Shown here piece after piece: positions 1 to 11,003 of a stretch of 64,000 nucleotides of DNA. The stretch comes from Diogma glabrata (taxonomy: Eukaryota; Arthropoda; Insecta; Diptera; Cylindrotomidae): contig OY856186.1 of NCBI GenBank assembly GCA_963693315.1, positions 83,645,676 to 83,709,675 of the forward strand. The letters are read 5' to 3'. The notes beneath the pieces were generated by a model. It did no database searches, was not told where the DNA came from, and saw only the letters and a program-made list of their open reading frames with translations. The position numbers and the translations under genes are program-made. Positions within the stretch are counted from its first letter, which is position 1; each line of letters begins with the position of its first letter.

Positions 1-1480
1 GATGTCTTAGTTTAAGATGTCCTAAGTGTTCGATATAGAACTCAGATGCGACAAGAAGGTCATCTTTGTAGACGAAGCAGGAATCTAAACGACGTAAAAT
101 GGTGTACATATGGGTGAACTTGAAAAGTTTAAATGGTGTAGAGATAGCTGTCTTAGAAATATCAGACGGTACGCTTGCACTAGGTCAATAATCGAGAAAA
201 AAGTGCCACCGGCACCGGCAAAAATCCTGAAAAGAAGGAATGTTGTATTTGTCGGAGGCTGTGACTTTATTTAAGCCGCGGTAATCACCGCAAACATAAA
301 TACCACCTGTTTTCTTTTCGTCCAAGAGGACTAGACCATTGACTATACTAGAGGGTCTACAGAAATTCAGCTTTTCAGTTTTAAGTTTATCAGTTGCTAG
401 TTTGTCAGTTTTGCGGACACTGGAGTCTAGTTGTTATTATCAAATGTATAACATTGTGTTTGTTTCACAGCTGACGAGAATCTCCAGTCAAAGATGAATT
501 GTTTGTACTCGTGGAATAACTTGTTAATTTTACGAGAAAATTTATTATTGATAAGAACTGAGTGTAGGATAGGAGCTATCTCAACAACAGCTGTTGTGAA
601 AATGTAAGAAAGTGAGTCGATAATTCATTTCGGTTTGCTATAAACCAGAATACCGTATTTGTCAAAAAAGTCATTTATCGGAACAAACGATAGTAGAGCT
701 AAACCCAGCATTTAAGTTTCTGTTTCGTTAGTAGAGACCGTAGTAGAATTTGCTGCACTAAGAGTGCAGCTTGGTTTCACACTGAGCTTCTGAGTAGCTG
801 GAATCACCTATACCTTGGCATTGGTATCGATAAGAAATTAAAGATTTGTAATATAGTATCATAAACCATCAAACCGTAATTATGAAGACGGTCGCCACAT
901 TTCGCTGGCGAGCCACTTAGTTTTTTGAATTGGTAGGGAAACAAAAATAACTCTAAGATGGCTTTTATAATATTTAGCTAAATTTCGATAGTTGAAATTC
1001 CAACTTTTTATTCTAAAGTTCTAAGTTTATAAATTGCTGTTGCAACTTTGAGATTTCAAAATTTAGTTTTGCAGAGTTGTCAATTGAATTTTTGAGGTGT
1101 TTCGAAGGTTGTGCAACTTTGAAAATTGATGGAGACATCAAATCAATGAAAACAGCATCTGCAGTGACGGCGATAATGGTTTTCGCGTGAGGATAAAGTT
1201 TAACGCTCCATATAACTTTCAGTTTCATTAGTAAAATCAGTAAAATGGTTTATCACCAAGATCCATCCCACGGAGCACGGTACGCATGCGGTCAGTGTTA
1301 GATTTACCTAACCGAGTGAGAGTCGCTTGTTGTATTGAAGCGTATAGACGATCGGGATCAGGATGTGCAATGACATCGCTAACAAGTTGGGTAACAAGTT
1401 ACCCTAACGGGCAAATACGCGACAAAATTCCAACATCACTTCGAACCTCGAACATCACATAGATTTGCTGAATTTAATTA
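1..1480 (-). pseudogene. Decayed Ty3/Gypsy gag-pol remnant (runs off the window start)
   Basis: Read on the minus strand, this stretch gives broken pieces of an LTR-retrotransposon polyprotein in the expected order. Around 1420-1240 there is a Gag capsid-like segment (...DPDRLYASIQQATLTRLGKS...). Around 840-780 there is a protease-like segment whose active site reads DTNA where DTGA or DSGA is expected. Around 300-180 there is a reverse transcriptase segment with CGDYRGLNKVTASDKYNIP, and at about 85-57 the catalytic box reads VYKDDLLVA where YLDD or YVDD is usual. Several stops and frameshifts separate the pieces, so it is dead. The sequence differs from the intact element at 5788-22175, so it is another Gypsy lineage. 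The remainder would lie left of position 1. Confidence 0.72.
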
Positions 1481-1692
1481 TTCATCACACAATTTACACT
1501 TGTATTTGAACGATAGAATAGAATAAAATTCTAAAAATCCTATGAATTCGATGAAGATTCTATACTTCGATTATGTATATTTTAAAAGTGAAATTTAAAA
1601 TAAAATAAATAAAAAAAAATTCCTATCATGAGTTTGAAAAATTAATTTAATAATCGAAAGCTAATATATTTTAATTTTAATTTCATAATAGC

Positions 1693-2656
1693 ATATTATT
1701 TAATTAGGAGCTAAAGTACGTTTAAATTTTTTATAAATATGAAATTAATACATCAATTTATAAATATGATTTTTTATCGTCATAGTTACTTCCAAAAAAC
1801 ATTAAAATTTGCATAATTAAAAGTTTTTATCTAAACAAGCAGCCTTACAATTCAAAATTTCATACTCCAATCAAAATATTTGTTCTTTTTTGTTGTCAAA
1901 ATTATACAATTTGTTTGGAAAAATAACATATAGCGTAAATATTTGGAAAGAAATGGCAAATTTTTCTGCCGCCATGTAAATATGAAAGTTATTTCACTGA
2001 CGCCGTAAAAAAAAGGAAAAATGGCAATTCTTTACAGCCGGTTTGATTATAGTTAAAAATAAGACTTTAACCTTATCCCAAGCGACTGTAAAGTTCAAAC
2101 TTTACAGCCGTTTGCCGAAAAACCACTTTTTCGTTAAAATTTACTTCACTACTACCGCTAAGGAGGATGTTAAAGTTTTACTTTTTTACGTATAATCAAA
2201 GCGGCTGTAAAGTAAGGTCATTCTTATTTTTTTTACGGCGGCAAATGTTTACGATATTTGTTATTTTTTTTAAACAAATTGTGTAACTATGACAACAAAA
2301 AATAACAAATAGTTTGAATGGATGATGAAGTTTTGAGCTATTGTATAACTATGACAACAAAAATAACAACTATTTTGATTAGATTATGAAATTTTGATTG
2401 AAAGACCGCTTTGATAAAAGTTTTATTTATACAAATTTAAATGTTTTTTTTCTTTTATGGAAGTAACTATGATGATAAAAAATCATATTTATAAAAATGT
2501 TTATGTATTAATTTAACGTTTATAAAAAATTTAAACGTTTGCCGAAAAATAGTATATTTAATTCGGAGCTAAAGTGACTTTTTGGGTTTCGTCTATAATT
2601 GTCAAACTATAGATTCAACACAAAAAGTAGCACTTTAACTTCTAATTAAATAATAT
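1693..2656. mobile_element. Palindromic (fold-back) non-autonomous element with terminal inverted repeats
   Basis: The ends are inverted copies: ATATTATTTAATTAG at 1693 and its complement ending at 2656, about 25 bp with two mismatches. The inverted similarity continues inward, so the left half (to about 2110) is an imperfect reverse complement of the right half, with the centre near 2120. Shared blocks include the GCCGTAAAAA and TTTACAGCCG boxes. No coding sequence is present. A second, half-length copy lies at 59100-59520. This fits a MITE or fold-back DNA element; the superfamily is unknown. Confidence 0.65.
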
Positions 2657-5051
2657 ACATACTATTATTAAAAATCAATTTAAATCTTTAGTTTAAACGT
2701 ACGTTACAAACTGACGTGCAAGCATTCTGTTTTTGTTAACACAAAATCATAAATCATAGCCCGCTTGACCAGCGCCGCGCCATATGCAAAAAACACTGAA
2801 CATTGCCATATGCAAAAAAAATGGATTTATATTTTGATTAAATTTTTTTTTAACTTTTTATATGGAGTTTTACATTTTAAGATCGATAAATATTTTTTTT
2901 ATTGAGTTTTAATTCCAAATTTGCGCTATAAGTTCACGATTTTTTCTGTGCTAAAAAATAAGCGGACACGATATTGTGGTTTTGATTAACAAGTGCATTT
3001 CATGTACAAGTTCACAAATATTACTAAACATATTTCATCTTCAACATTTTAATTTCTTTGAAACTTATTTAAAGTTTTTGTTTATTTTTCTTGCACCACC
3101 AAATCCCACAACGTTATATTATATAAAAAAAACTTGCAATTTATTATTTGAGAAAAAATTTGAAATGAAAATATTGGAAAATGCAGATAAATTGTTAATG
3201 TCTCACAAATAATACCGTTATTTATACAAAGATTAGTTATTTGGTTTGATTTATTCTTCAAAATCAATTTGAATTTTTATTCCATTCAAGATTTATAAGT
3301 TTTTTGTTTTCTTTTTCAACCAATTTGATAAGAGTTTAATAAACGAAATTTTTTAAATTAGAAACGAATCGTTTATTTATTGAAAAATTATAAAATTCTT
3401 GAAAAAATTATAAATTTATTCAAAGTTAAATGATTTTTTATTAGCAAATAAAATTAAACTTTTACAAATTTTTTAATTCGATTTGAAAGAAAAACACACC
3501 AAGTGAGTATACCGATTATTAATAATTTTGATTTATTTGTTTGATAACGCGTTAAAAAGTTATATGCTTTTGAGATATCCTTCAGTGTTATTTGTCGCAA
3601 AACGATTTTCAGCTTATCAAGTTACGTGAATATCTTCTTCATATAAAACTTAAACAATAATCATATATGTACAGCATAATTTAGTCTCGTTTTCATTCTG
3701 TTTTCTTTCTTTTATTTTATGTGAAAAGAAAGTTTTTCGTTATATTTTTTGTTTAATGTCAAAGAGATTTATGTCTTTAAGGAAAAATTGAGATAAACGT
3801 AAAATCAAGTTAGGAAACATGTTTATGTTAAAGAATGCATAAGACTGTAAATAATTTTCATGAATGATTTAAAAAATAAAGTATGCCTTCCGTCTGTGAA
3901 TAATATCTATAGATGTTACATAAATTTATTGTAGTTAATACTTGAGGACAATTTGATTAGGATTTATAATTGTATTTATGTAAGAACAACACAATAAAAT
4001 ATTTATGTAAATAAAAGCAGTTGAAAAATGATCTTAGTGAAATTTAAATATGTTTAGTGTTGTATGTGTCCGTAAACTATTTCCAAATTTAAGAAGTTTG
4101 ATTTGATTTTGTTTTTTTTTTTTTATTTTTAATCACTAAACGAAACTATTTCAATTAACAGATTTGTTACAAACCCCTTTATAAGATAAACTATTGTTTG
4201 AATGCTTTTTTAGACGATCTTATTGGTAAAGATTTATGCGGTGGTAAATAGTCACATGAAGTTATTTTGTATAGTTATTTTCTCATAGCTAGGGCTAGAT
4301 TGACAATCTTGACCACCATGAGCCAATGCAGATCTGCCACCTCCTTCCCTCCCCATAAAAAATTTAATAAAAATTGGATAACATATTCAGATAAAATATG
4401 TAAGCCTATAATCGTTAAACCAAAACCAAACCAAACTTGATATAGTTGGACCGTGCCCATTAGGTAAAAATAAACCGATTGTCAAACAAAATGCAAAATT
4501 CTTAAATTTTTCTAGGATATTGTTGAACTTTTGAAGAAAGTTTCATTTTTTGATGTTGTAATATTCTCTTGAATATTTTTTGAATTTAGAATAAAGTTGA
4601 TTTTTGATTTCATTATAATTTTTGGAATCTTGGAAAAAGCTTGAATTTTTTATTTTATTATAACTTTTTGAAATCAATTCAATTAATTCAATCGGGACTC
4701 TTTTTGTTTCGAAAAAAATTAAATTAAGTATTTGTATGAGATGAAATTAGTCCCTGTGCCTTCACCGCTTTCATCTGATGATTAACATATTTTATACTTC
4801 GTGAGGCACCTGTCCTTGATGAGTCTGAAGACTTTTGTTTTGTTCCATTTTCCTTGATTCAGCTGCTTTTTGTTCGGCAAGCTCCGAAAATGTCGATTGC
4901 CGGATCTTGTAAATTTGCAACCACAATTTTTTTTTAAATATGGGAAATTTGTTTTAGAAGACGAATTATTAAATTTATAATAATGATTTTAACATCGATC
5001 CTCAGAATTGTTTGTGTGTTTTATATTTTGTGTTTTAACTCAGACTATCTT
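2657..5051. other. AT-rich non-coding stretch
   Basis: No credible gene is seen here. Short open frames are AT-rich and lack recognisable motifs. The only structure noted is the short minisatellite-like block at 4545-4675. Confidence 0.5.
4545..4675. repeat. AT-rich minisatellite-like block (family 1)
   Basis: Degenerate units of about 45-50 bp with the theme TTGATTT..ATTATAATTTTTGGAAT.TTG. The same theme recurs at 28939-29035 and, in reverse complement, at 58830-59080, so this is a dispersed family. Confidence 0.5.
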
Positions 5052-5246
5052 CACTGAAAAAAAAAGTTGTGTCACTACAGTCTCTTTTGTGCCAACCGAA
5101 TGTTTTCTGCCACAATAACCTTAAACTCGGTTGTCCTTTCTTTAAAACCACATTTGAAGAAACATCCAGCAAATTTGAAGTTATTGTGACATAAAACATT
5201 CGTTGACACAAAAGCGATTGTTGTGACCGAAATTTTTCTTTCAGTG
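5052..5246. mobile_element. Short TIR element (MITE), CACTGAAA family
   Basis: Begins CACTGAAAAAAAAA and ends with the inverted counterpart TTTTTCTTTCAGTG. Inner blocks are also inverted copies, such as TTTTGTGCCAACCGAATG on the left against CATTCGTTGACACAAAAG on the right. Length is about 195 bp and it is non-coding. A related degenerate copy lies at 40891-41025. Confidence 0.65.
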
Positions 5247-5287
5247 CTAGCATTGATTTTCGCTATTTTTTTATCGAGGTTATATGT

Positions 5288-5787
5288 GTCCAGGGGGTAG
5301 CGGGTAATGCTGACAGACTAAGGTTGTTGTATCAGAGACAAGCTGGGTAAAGACTGCATAGTCAATGACGCTACATCACGGCGAATTGGTGCCTTAAAAC
5401 CAATGCGATCCAAGTGGCTGTCATCTATGTAAAGAGTGGCTGGAACTGGGCGTCTGTCTTCAAGCGAATCAAGCGGCTCGCTATACAAACGTGTAAAAAG
5501 GTTGTTTCCGATAACCTTAAGATGCAGAACGGACCCATTCACGACAATTTGGGTTGGGCCTAGGGATAACATTAACACCCTAACCCTGGAAAAAAAAGTA
5601 TTTTGTTAAAGTTAGAAACAGAGAAAGAATTACAGAAATGGACAAAAAAACAGAATTTTACCTGGACGTGAAAATAAACCAGACTACCGAATCGGAACGT
5701 TGAATGTGCGAACCGTGAGCGTTCCTGATGCTCTTATAAGTCTAGAAACAGATGCATGACATGGATATCATAGCTCTGCAAGAAATT
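5288..5787 (+). mobile_element. LINE copy A, 5' part (split by the LTR retrotransposon)
   Basis: Positions 5288-5605 match the region upstream of the ORF in LINE copy B (about 42056-42360), including a shared block around AAAAAGGTTGTTTC. From about 5690 the translation gives the start of an apurinic-type endonuclease: RIGTLNVRTVS, then, after a frameshift, MDIIALQEI, which aligns with the corresponding part of copy B (LDIVALQEL). The element is interrupted at 5787 by the retrotransposon and resumes at 22180. The frameshift before the insertion shows this LINE was already decaying when it was hit. Confidence 0.75.
5784..5787. repeat. Left target-site duplication AATT
   Basis: AATT precedes the 5' LTR (5784-5787) and follows the 3' LTR (22176-22179). 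Removing the element and one copy restores continuity of the LINE endonuclease frame, which supports this boundary. A 4-bp duplication is usual for Ty3/Gypsy integrases. Confidence 0.85.
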
Positions 5788-6565
5788 TGTAATGGATAGT
5801 CTGGGCTAATGTCTGAACCCAGTATATTATAGTCTCAGATTTATTGGTTTTCATTTTTTTTTTTTTCACCTGTACCGCGCGTAGTAGTTTCCCATCCATT
5901 CACCTTCAATAGCCGTATTTTTATAGTCCCCGTAACCCGTAGTTCCTTATTTTTCCTAGACCCCATTTAAATTTTCAATAGTTGGACCGACCATATGTGA
6001 GAAAACCAAAAGATTTTTGCACTGATTACGCTGGTTTGATATGTTAATTAATCTAATATAAGATTGGTTGGTTTTAATTAATTAATAATTATCTTTAAAG
6101 ATCATCCATATTTTTATTTTACAACACCCTAAAAATGACGTGCGCTATGGTTACATTCAATATACTATTAAAGTTTGAATTCTCTAAACATCAACCGTAA
6201 TTAAACAACTAACTTTTTTTGAACCCTAAGTCGGCTGTGCGTATTTTTCCAGTCATCAACATTCAACGATTTAATATCTCGTTTTTGTTAAACATTCTAT
6301 TGTCTTATTTTCTTTCAAAATGATTTTTCCGTTTCACTATAATGTGATTCTGGATTATAGTTTTGCATTTGATTCATTTTGAATTCAATGGTGAATGTTG
6401 TTGATGTGTCGGAAATATTTTGTGTTACAACCTTGTCGTTGTGCAATAGTATCAAATAACGAACGGTTTTGTGTAATTTTGAAAAATTCCCAACAATTGA
6501 AAACTTGATGGAAATTAATTTCCAAAACACCGTATTCGAGTTTTTTCGAGACAAAAATTTTTGGC

Positions 6566-6573
6566 TATATAAT
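6566..6573 (+). promoter_or_regulatory. Candidate TATA box of the LTR promoter
   Basis: TATATAAT within GGCTATATAATACGGC, about 780 bp into the LTR, with a pyrimidine-A start-like motif (GTCAATT) close behind. It is identical at 18783-18790 in the 3' LTR. This is the best core-promoter match seen in the LTR; the real start site is unproven. Confidence 0.4.
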
Positions 6574-7880
6574 ACGGCTCTGTCAATTATTAAAATCTCT
6601 TAGTTTATTACATTTGCGTGGTGATGGTTATGGTCACATAGTCATTCCGTCCGGTTGACTTTCAAAAATCATAGTGCAAGTTATTTGTGAGTTTAAATTT
6701 AAAACAAAAAAAAAATTTTATATGTTGTGTGCCGTTCTGAATCATACAAAGAAAAAAAAAAATTAATGAATTTGTAAAATTGTTAACGCAAAAAAAAATC
6801 TTTATATGTTTGTGTTGTGCCCACTATAATAATGTGCCGTAAAATCAACAAGCAAAAAAAATTGCATTAAATCTACGTAGTACAAAATATTATAATCAAT
6901 ATTAAATTTGGTGAGTGCCAATATTTCCATTAGTTGAATTTGTTTGTATTTAGTATCACTGAGTTAGTCCAATTTAGTCAAAAATTTATATGTGCAAGTT
7001 AAAACAAATTGATATGTTTTGTGACGTAACGAAAACTGTACGCGCGCTATCATCCTAATGTTAATTATTTTTGACATAAATGTTTTAGTGATAATTAAAT
7101 GGAATTATTGTGACTAACTATTAAAATATATATTTTTTTGTGGAATATATTTTGTATCCACGTATTTCTCTTAAAATTTAAGTAGAACAATTGTTAGTAC
7201 TAATTAAAAGTTTTTAACTCAGTTGAATGAGCCCTATTTTTTTGTAAAACTTAAATTATTTCGACTGCCGAAGATTTAAGAAGGTACGATAAATATTATA
7301 AATTCGAACTACTATATTATGTAAAAGAAAGATGTATCTTATTTATTAGTTGTGTATTTGTTTAAATAGACAATCGAATTGTAACAAAATATGATTACAG
7401 TTATTATGCTAAATGAACGTATGCTGTATTTTATTTTCTATTGAACGTCGTGGAATTTGATAACTTGTGTTATGATAACATAAAAAAAATGGTTTATTTT
7501 TATTTGTGATTCTGAAATTTACCAAATTTAAATGGCAGTACTATTTTGAAGTTGGATGTTGATGTGAATAAATTAATAATATGATGCAAGATCCAAATTA
7601 TAAAAAAGGCCGGAATATGACGTCCTTCAACGATGAGGCCACAATATCATCATCCGCCGTATCAATATTTTGGCGGTTACTACTGTAGGTTAGTGCAACT
7701 CAGCATTGGCATCAGGTTTTTGGCTGTTGCTATCGTCTATTATACCTGTTTCGACACACCAATAATACAAAATTTTCATTTAATTACTGCCGTATCGCTT
7801 CATTATCATTGTTACAACTTGGTTACAGTTATACTTCAACGAATAATTTAACGGGTGTGGTTACAATTGATTACCTTTGG

Positions 7881-8290
7881 GATTTCAACGCATACGTCAA
7901 CCATTACTTTTGCCGTATTGCTTCACTATCATTGTTACAAAATTATTACAGTTATCCTGCACGTATAGTTTAACTAGTGTTGGTACAATTTGTCACATTG
8001 TTTGGATTTCAACGCATACGTCAACAATTATTCTTTTTTGCCGTATTGCTTCACTATCATTGATACAAAATTATTACAGATATACTGCAACGAATAGTTT
8101 AACTGGTGTTGGTGCCATTTACTACAAGTTTTGGATTTCAACGCATACGTCAACAATTATGTTTTGCCGTATTGCGTTCCCATCATTGATACAAATTGTC
8201 ACCGTTCGATTTCAATAAATAGTTTGGCTAGTGTTGGTACACTTATTTTTGATTTCAACGCATCCTGCCACAACTACATTTCAACGCATT
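7881..8290. repeat. LTR tandem array 1 (about 120-bp units)
   Basis: Four degenerate units start with GATTTCAACGCATACGTCAA at 7881, 8005, 8134 and 8251 (the last is altered), spaced 117-129 bp. Each also has a GCCGTATTGC...CATCATTG block. The same array lies at 20098-20507 in the 3' LTR. Confidence 0.75.
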
Positions 8291-8730
8291 CGGCTTAATT
8301 GATTGCAAGTTTATTTAACGTTTCTATGTACCATTTTTTTTTTCTCACAACGTTATCATTGTGTTCAACGTTTTATTCAACAAAATCCTTCAACGCTGAT
8401 GCTTGCAAGTTTACGGAATGGTTCTACTTGTCATTTGCTGCAACAACGTCATCCATTAACGTTTCTACGTCACGTTTTATTTAATAGAATTGTTTGCTGA
8501 TTGCCAGTTTATTTAACATTTCTACACAACCATTTATTCATTGTTTATAAGAACAACATTATATAACGCTGCTGACTGCCAGTTTATGAAATGTTCCTAC
8601 GGGTCATTCACTGCAACAACGATATCAATTAACGTTTCTACGTAACGTTTATTCAATAAAATTGTTTAATGATTGCAAATTTATTCAACATTTCTACACA
8701 ACCATTTATTCATTGTTTATAAGAATAACA

Positions 8731-9465
8731 TTACTTACCGCTGATGATTGCTAGTTTATTGAACGTTTCTACTCATCATATTTATTCAACAATATTATCA
8801 TTTAACGTTTCTAATTAACGTTTTACTCAACAACATTACTTACCGCTGATGATTACTAGTTTAGTGAACGTTTCTACTCATCATATTTATTCAACAATAT
8901 TATCATTTAACGTTTCTAATTAACGTTTTACTCAACAACATTGCTTACCGCTGATGATTGCTAGTTTATTGAACGTTTCTACTCATCATTTTTATTCAAC
9001 AATATTATCGGTTAACGTTTCTAATTAACGTTTCATTCAACAAAATTACTTACCGCTGATGATTGCTAGTTTATTGAACGTTTCTACTCATCATTTTTTT
9101 ATTCAACAATATTATCATTTAACGTTTCTAATTAACGTTTCATTCAACAAAATTACTTACCGCTGATGATTACTAGTTTATTGAACGTTTCTACTCATCA
9201 TATTTATTCAACAATATTATCATTTAACGTTTCTAATTAACGTTTCATTCAACAAAATTACTTACCGCTGATGATTACTAGTTTATTGAATGTTTCTACT
9301 CATCATTTTTCTTCAACAATATTATCATTTAACGTTTCTAATTAACGTTTTATTCAACAACATTACTTACCGCTGATGATTACTAGTTTATTGATCGTTT
9401 CTACTCATCATTTTCCTTCAACAATATTATCAGATAACGTTTCTAATCAACGCTTTATCCATCGA
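8731..9465. repeat. LTR tandem array 2 (about 105-bp units, 7 copies)
   Basis: Units begin TTACTTACCGCTGATGATT at 8731, 8837, 8941, 9046, 9153, 9258 and 9363, spaced 104-107 bp and highly similar. Each unit holds two or three AACGTTTC motifs (GAACGTTTCTACTCATCAT and TAACGTTTCTAATTAACGTT). Looser relatives occur in 8290-8730. The 3' LTR copy is 20948-21682. Confidence 0.85.
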
Positions 9466-9961
9466 AATTCTCCAACGTGACCAGCGTACCAATGGAAGGC
9501 TGATGGAATCGGAATAGGAGGTCAGGAATTAATCGTGGGGTGAGTACACTCAGTTTGTTTTTTTTTTATTTTTTTTTTAATTAAGGTGGGGGGTGTGAAT
9601 GGGTGTAAAAGGGCGTGTCAGAGATTGAATCGGGACATGCTAGTCGTCGAATGTGTGGGTGAATGTGTGACGTGTGAGTGTGTGGGCGTCTGAGAGTGAA
9701 TGTAGGGGTTGGGCGTGGTGATCGTGGATCTTTCGCCCATGGCGTCGCCAGAGTCTCCATTTTTCCACTTGTATTTCTTTCCATTTCTGCAGATTTTCGT
9801 AAATAGCGTACATTTCTGTATTTGTGCTGAAGTAGCAGGTATTACTCTATCAAACCCGCGATGGCTGAGTCTTAGTCGTGATGGCTTTAAACTACTCAAG
9901 GTACGCTTCCTGCTATGCCACTCTCATTGGTTCGCCACTGAGAAAGCGCTTCATTACAAAT

Positions 9962-9981
9962 TGGCGCCCAACGTGGGGCTC
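9962..9981 (+). other. Primer binding site, tRNA-Lys(CTT) type
   Basis: TGGCGCCCAACGTGGGGC starts three bases after the LTR. It is complementary to the 3' end of animal tRNA-Lys(CUU), whose tail reads CCCCACGTTGGGCGCCA; the match extends over about 20 nt. Minus-strand DNA synthesis would be primed here. Confidence 0.88.
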
Positions 9982-10155
9982 CTCTAAGGGTTTCTACAGT
10001 GATGTAGGACCCTGGAGGAGTCCCTCCATGTTTACACAAAATTTGAAAAATTTTTTTTTGAAAATTTTTTTTCATGTTAATTTTCAAGTTGCACCCAACA
10101 ATAGTAAGAGACTCTGGCGGCGTGGAAGCAGTTCCCTGCTTCACACGCGCAGGAG

Positions 10156-10190
10156 CGAAGGAAGTCTGAGATTCCTCAGACTTTCCTTCG
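10156..10190 (+). other. Leader hairpin H1
   Basis: CGAAGGAAGTCTGAG (10156-10170) pairs with 10175-10190 (one extra T) across an ATTC loop. Flanking GGCGTGG (10119-10125) and CCACGCC (10207-10213) can close an outer helix around it. Confidence 0.6.
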
Positions 10191-10255
10191 ATGGGGTTTT
10201 GCGTCCCCACGCCTCCAGCTACAACTCTCCTTTTTGTATTTTGATAACGCAAGGG

Positions 10256-10283
10256 TGAGAATGGTTCTTCGGAATCATTCTCA
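10256..10283 (+). other. Leader hairpin H2 with C(UUCG)G tetraloop
   Basis: TGAGAATGGTTC (10256-10267) pairs with GAATCATTCTCA (10272-10283), one G-U pair, capped by TTCG. C(UUCG)G is an exceptionally stable RNA tetraloop. Confidence 0.65.
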
Positions 10284-10329
10284 ATGGGCTTTACAAACCC
10301 ACGGACCCTAGTAACGGCTGGGTTTCTTA

Positions 10330-10365
10330 CTGGCACGGGGAATGCCGGGGGTGACCGGGTGCCAG
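10330..10365 (+). other. Leader hairpin H3
   Basis: CTGGCAC (10330-10336) pairs perfectly with GTGCCAG (10359-10365), enclosing a GC-rich 22-nt interior that could pair further. Confidence 0.4.
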
Positions 10366-10510
10366 GATTAGATATTTGTGAAATGGCGTATACGCCTATC
10401 ACATCCATCCTGGTCATCTGGCCATGCTCTGGGTTCGCTGTGACAGTGAGATTCTCAGCTGGGCTAACTGCTCCATAACGTTAGAGTCCCCTCCCTGGAG
10501 CGTTAGCACC

Positions 10511-10644
10511 CTATGGTCTGAGTTGTCCGGTTCTCGCGAATGATACTGGGGAACATCTTCTAAAGCAGTTCGATATCAACTGCTGAGGGAAGATGTTCGC
10601 CCAGCCTTCATGTCGCGAGTTAATTGGATTAACTCAGATCATAG
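10511..10644 (+). other. Long interrupted leader hairpin with palindromic apical loop
   Basis: Four helices stack in register. 10511-10524 pairs with 10631-10644 (14 bp, one G-U). CTCGCGA 10533-10539 pairs with TCGCGAG 10613-10619. CTGGG+GAACATCTTC 10546-10560 pairs with 10589-10598 and CCCAG 10600-10604 (one bulge). AGCAGTT 10564-10570 pairs with AACTGCT 10578-10584. The loop is CGATATC, containing the self-complementary GATATC. The position downstream of the primer site and the palindromic loop are reminiscent of retroviral dimer-initiation hairpins; function is inferred. Confidence 0.7.
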
Positions 10645-11003
10645 CACCTCGCCCGTATGTGTTGGTGGTGTGGATCGCAGTTGGCAGGTGTTGATGATCG
10701 AATGGTGGTCCAGAGGATTTATCTTCTGGCCATCCCGTCAGCACTTGTCAGCTGGGTGAGATCCCATCAGCACATACCCCTTCTTATTCCTTTCCCACCC
10801 TACCTTTTCCCATCCTTTTACCTCCGCTCTTCTTCCCTTCTCCTTTCTGATTTCCCATCCTTTAACGTAGCATAATTTTACTTTTCTTTGGTCCCAAACA
10901 AACAAAAACATCTTAAAACAACAACAAATAATGAAAGACCGGCGATCACCCCTTCCAGCCCCATGTGTGGTGAACTTCCCCCAGGATTGGTCCGTCTGTC
11001 CTC

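Larger units (their letters stand above)
5788..9958 (+). repeat. 5' LTR (4,171 bp)
   Basis: Starts TGTAAT and ends ATTACA, the short inverted ends expected of an LTR. The 3' copy is 18005-22175. If the TATA box at 6566 is used, U3 is about 800 bp and R-U5 is over 3 kb, so both tandem arrays would be transcribed. AATAAA hexamers at 8214 and 8655 are possible poly(A) signals. No protein-coding frame is convincing; the small open frames inside lie within repeats. Confidence 0.93.

Noticed and set aside
9618..10417. Overlapping small ORFs on both strands at the LTR end and leader
   Set aside because: No motifs, no consistent frame, and strong RNA secondary structure explains the composition; duplicates at the 3' LTR are only the LTR copy.
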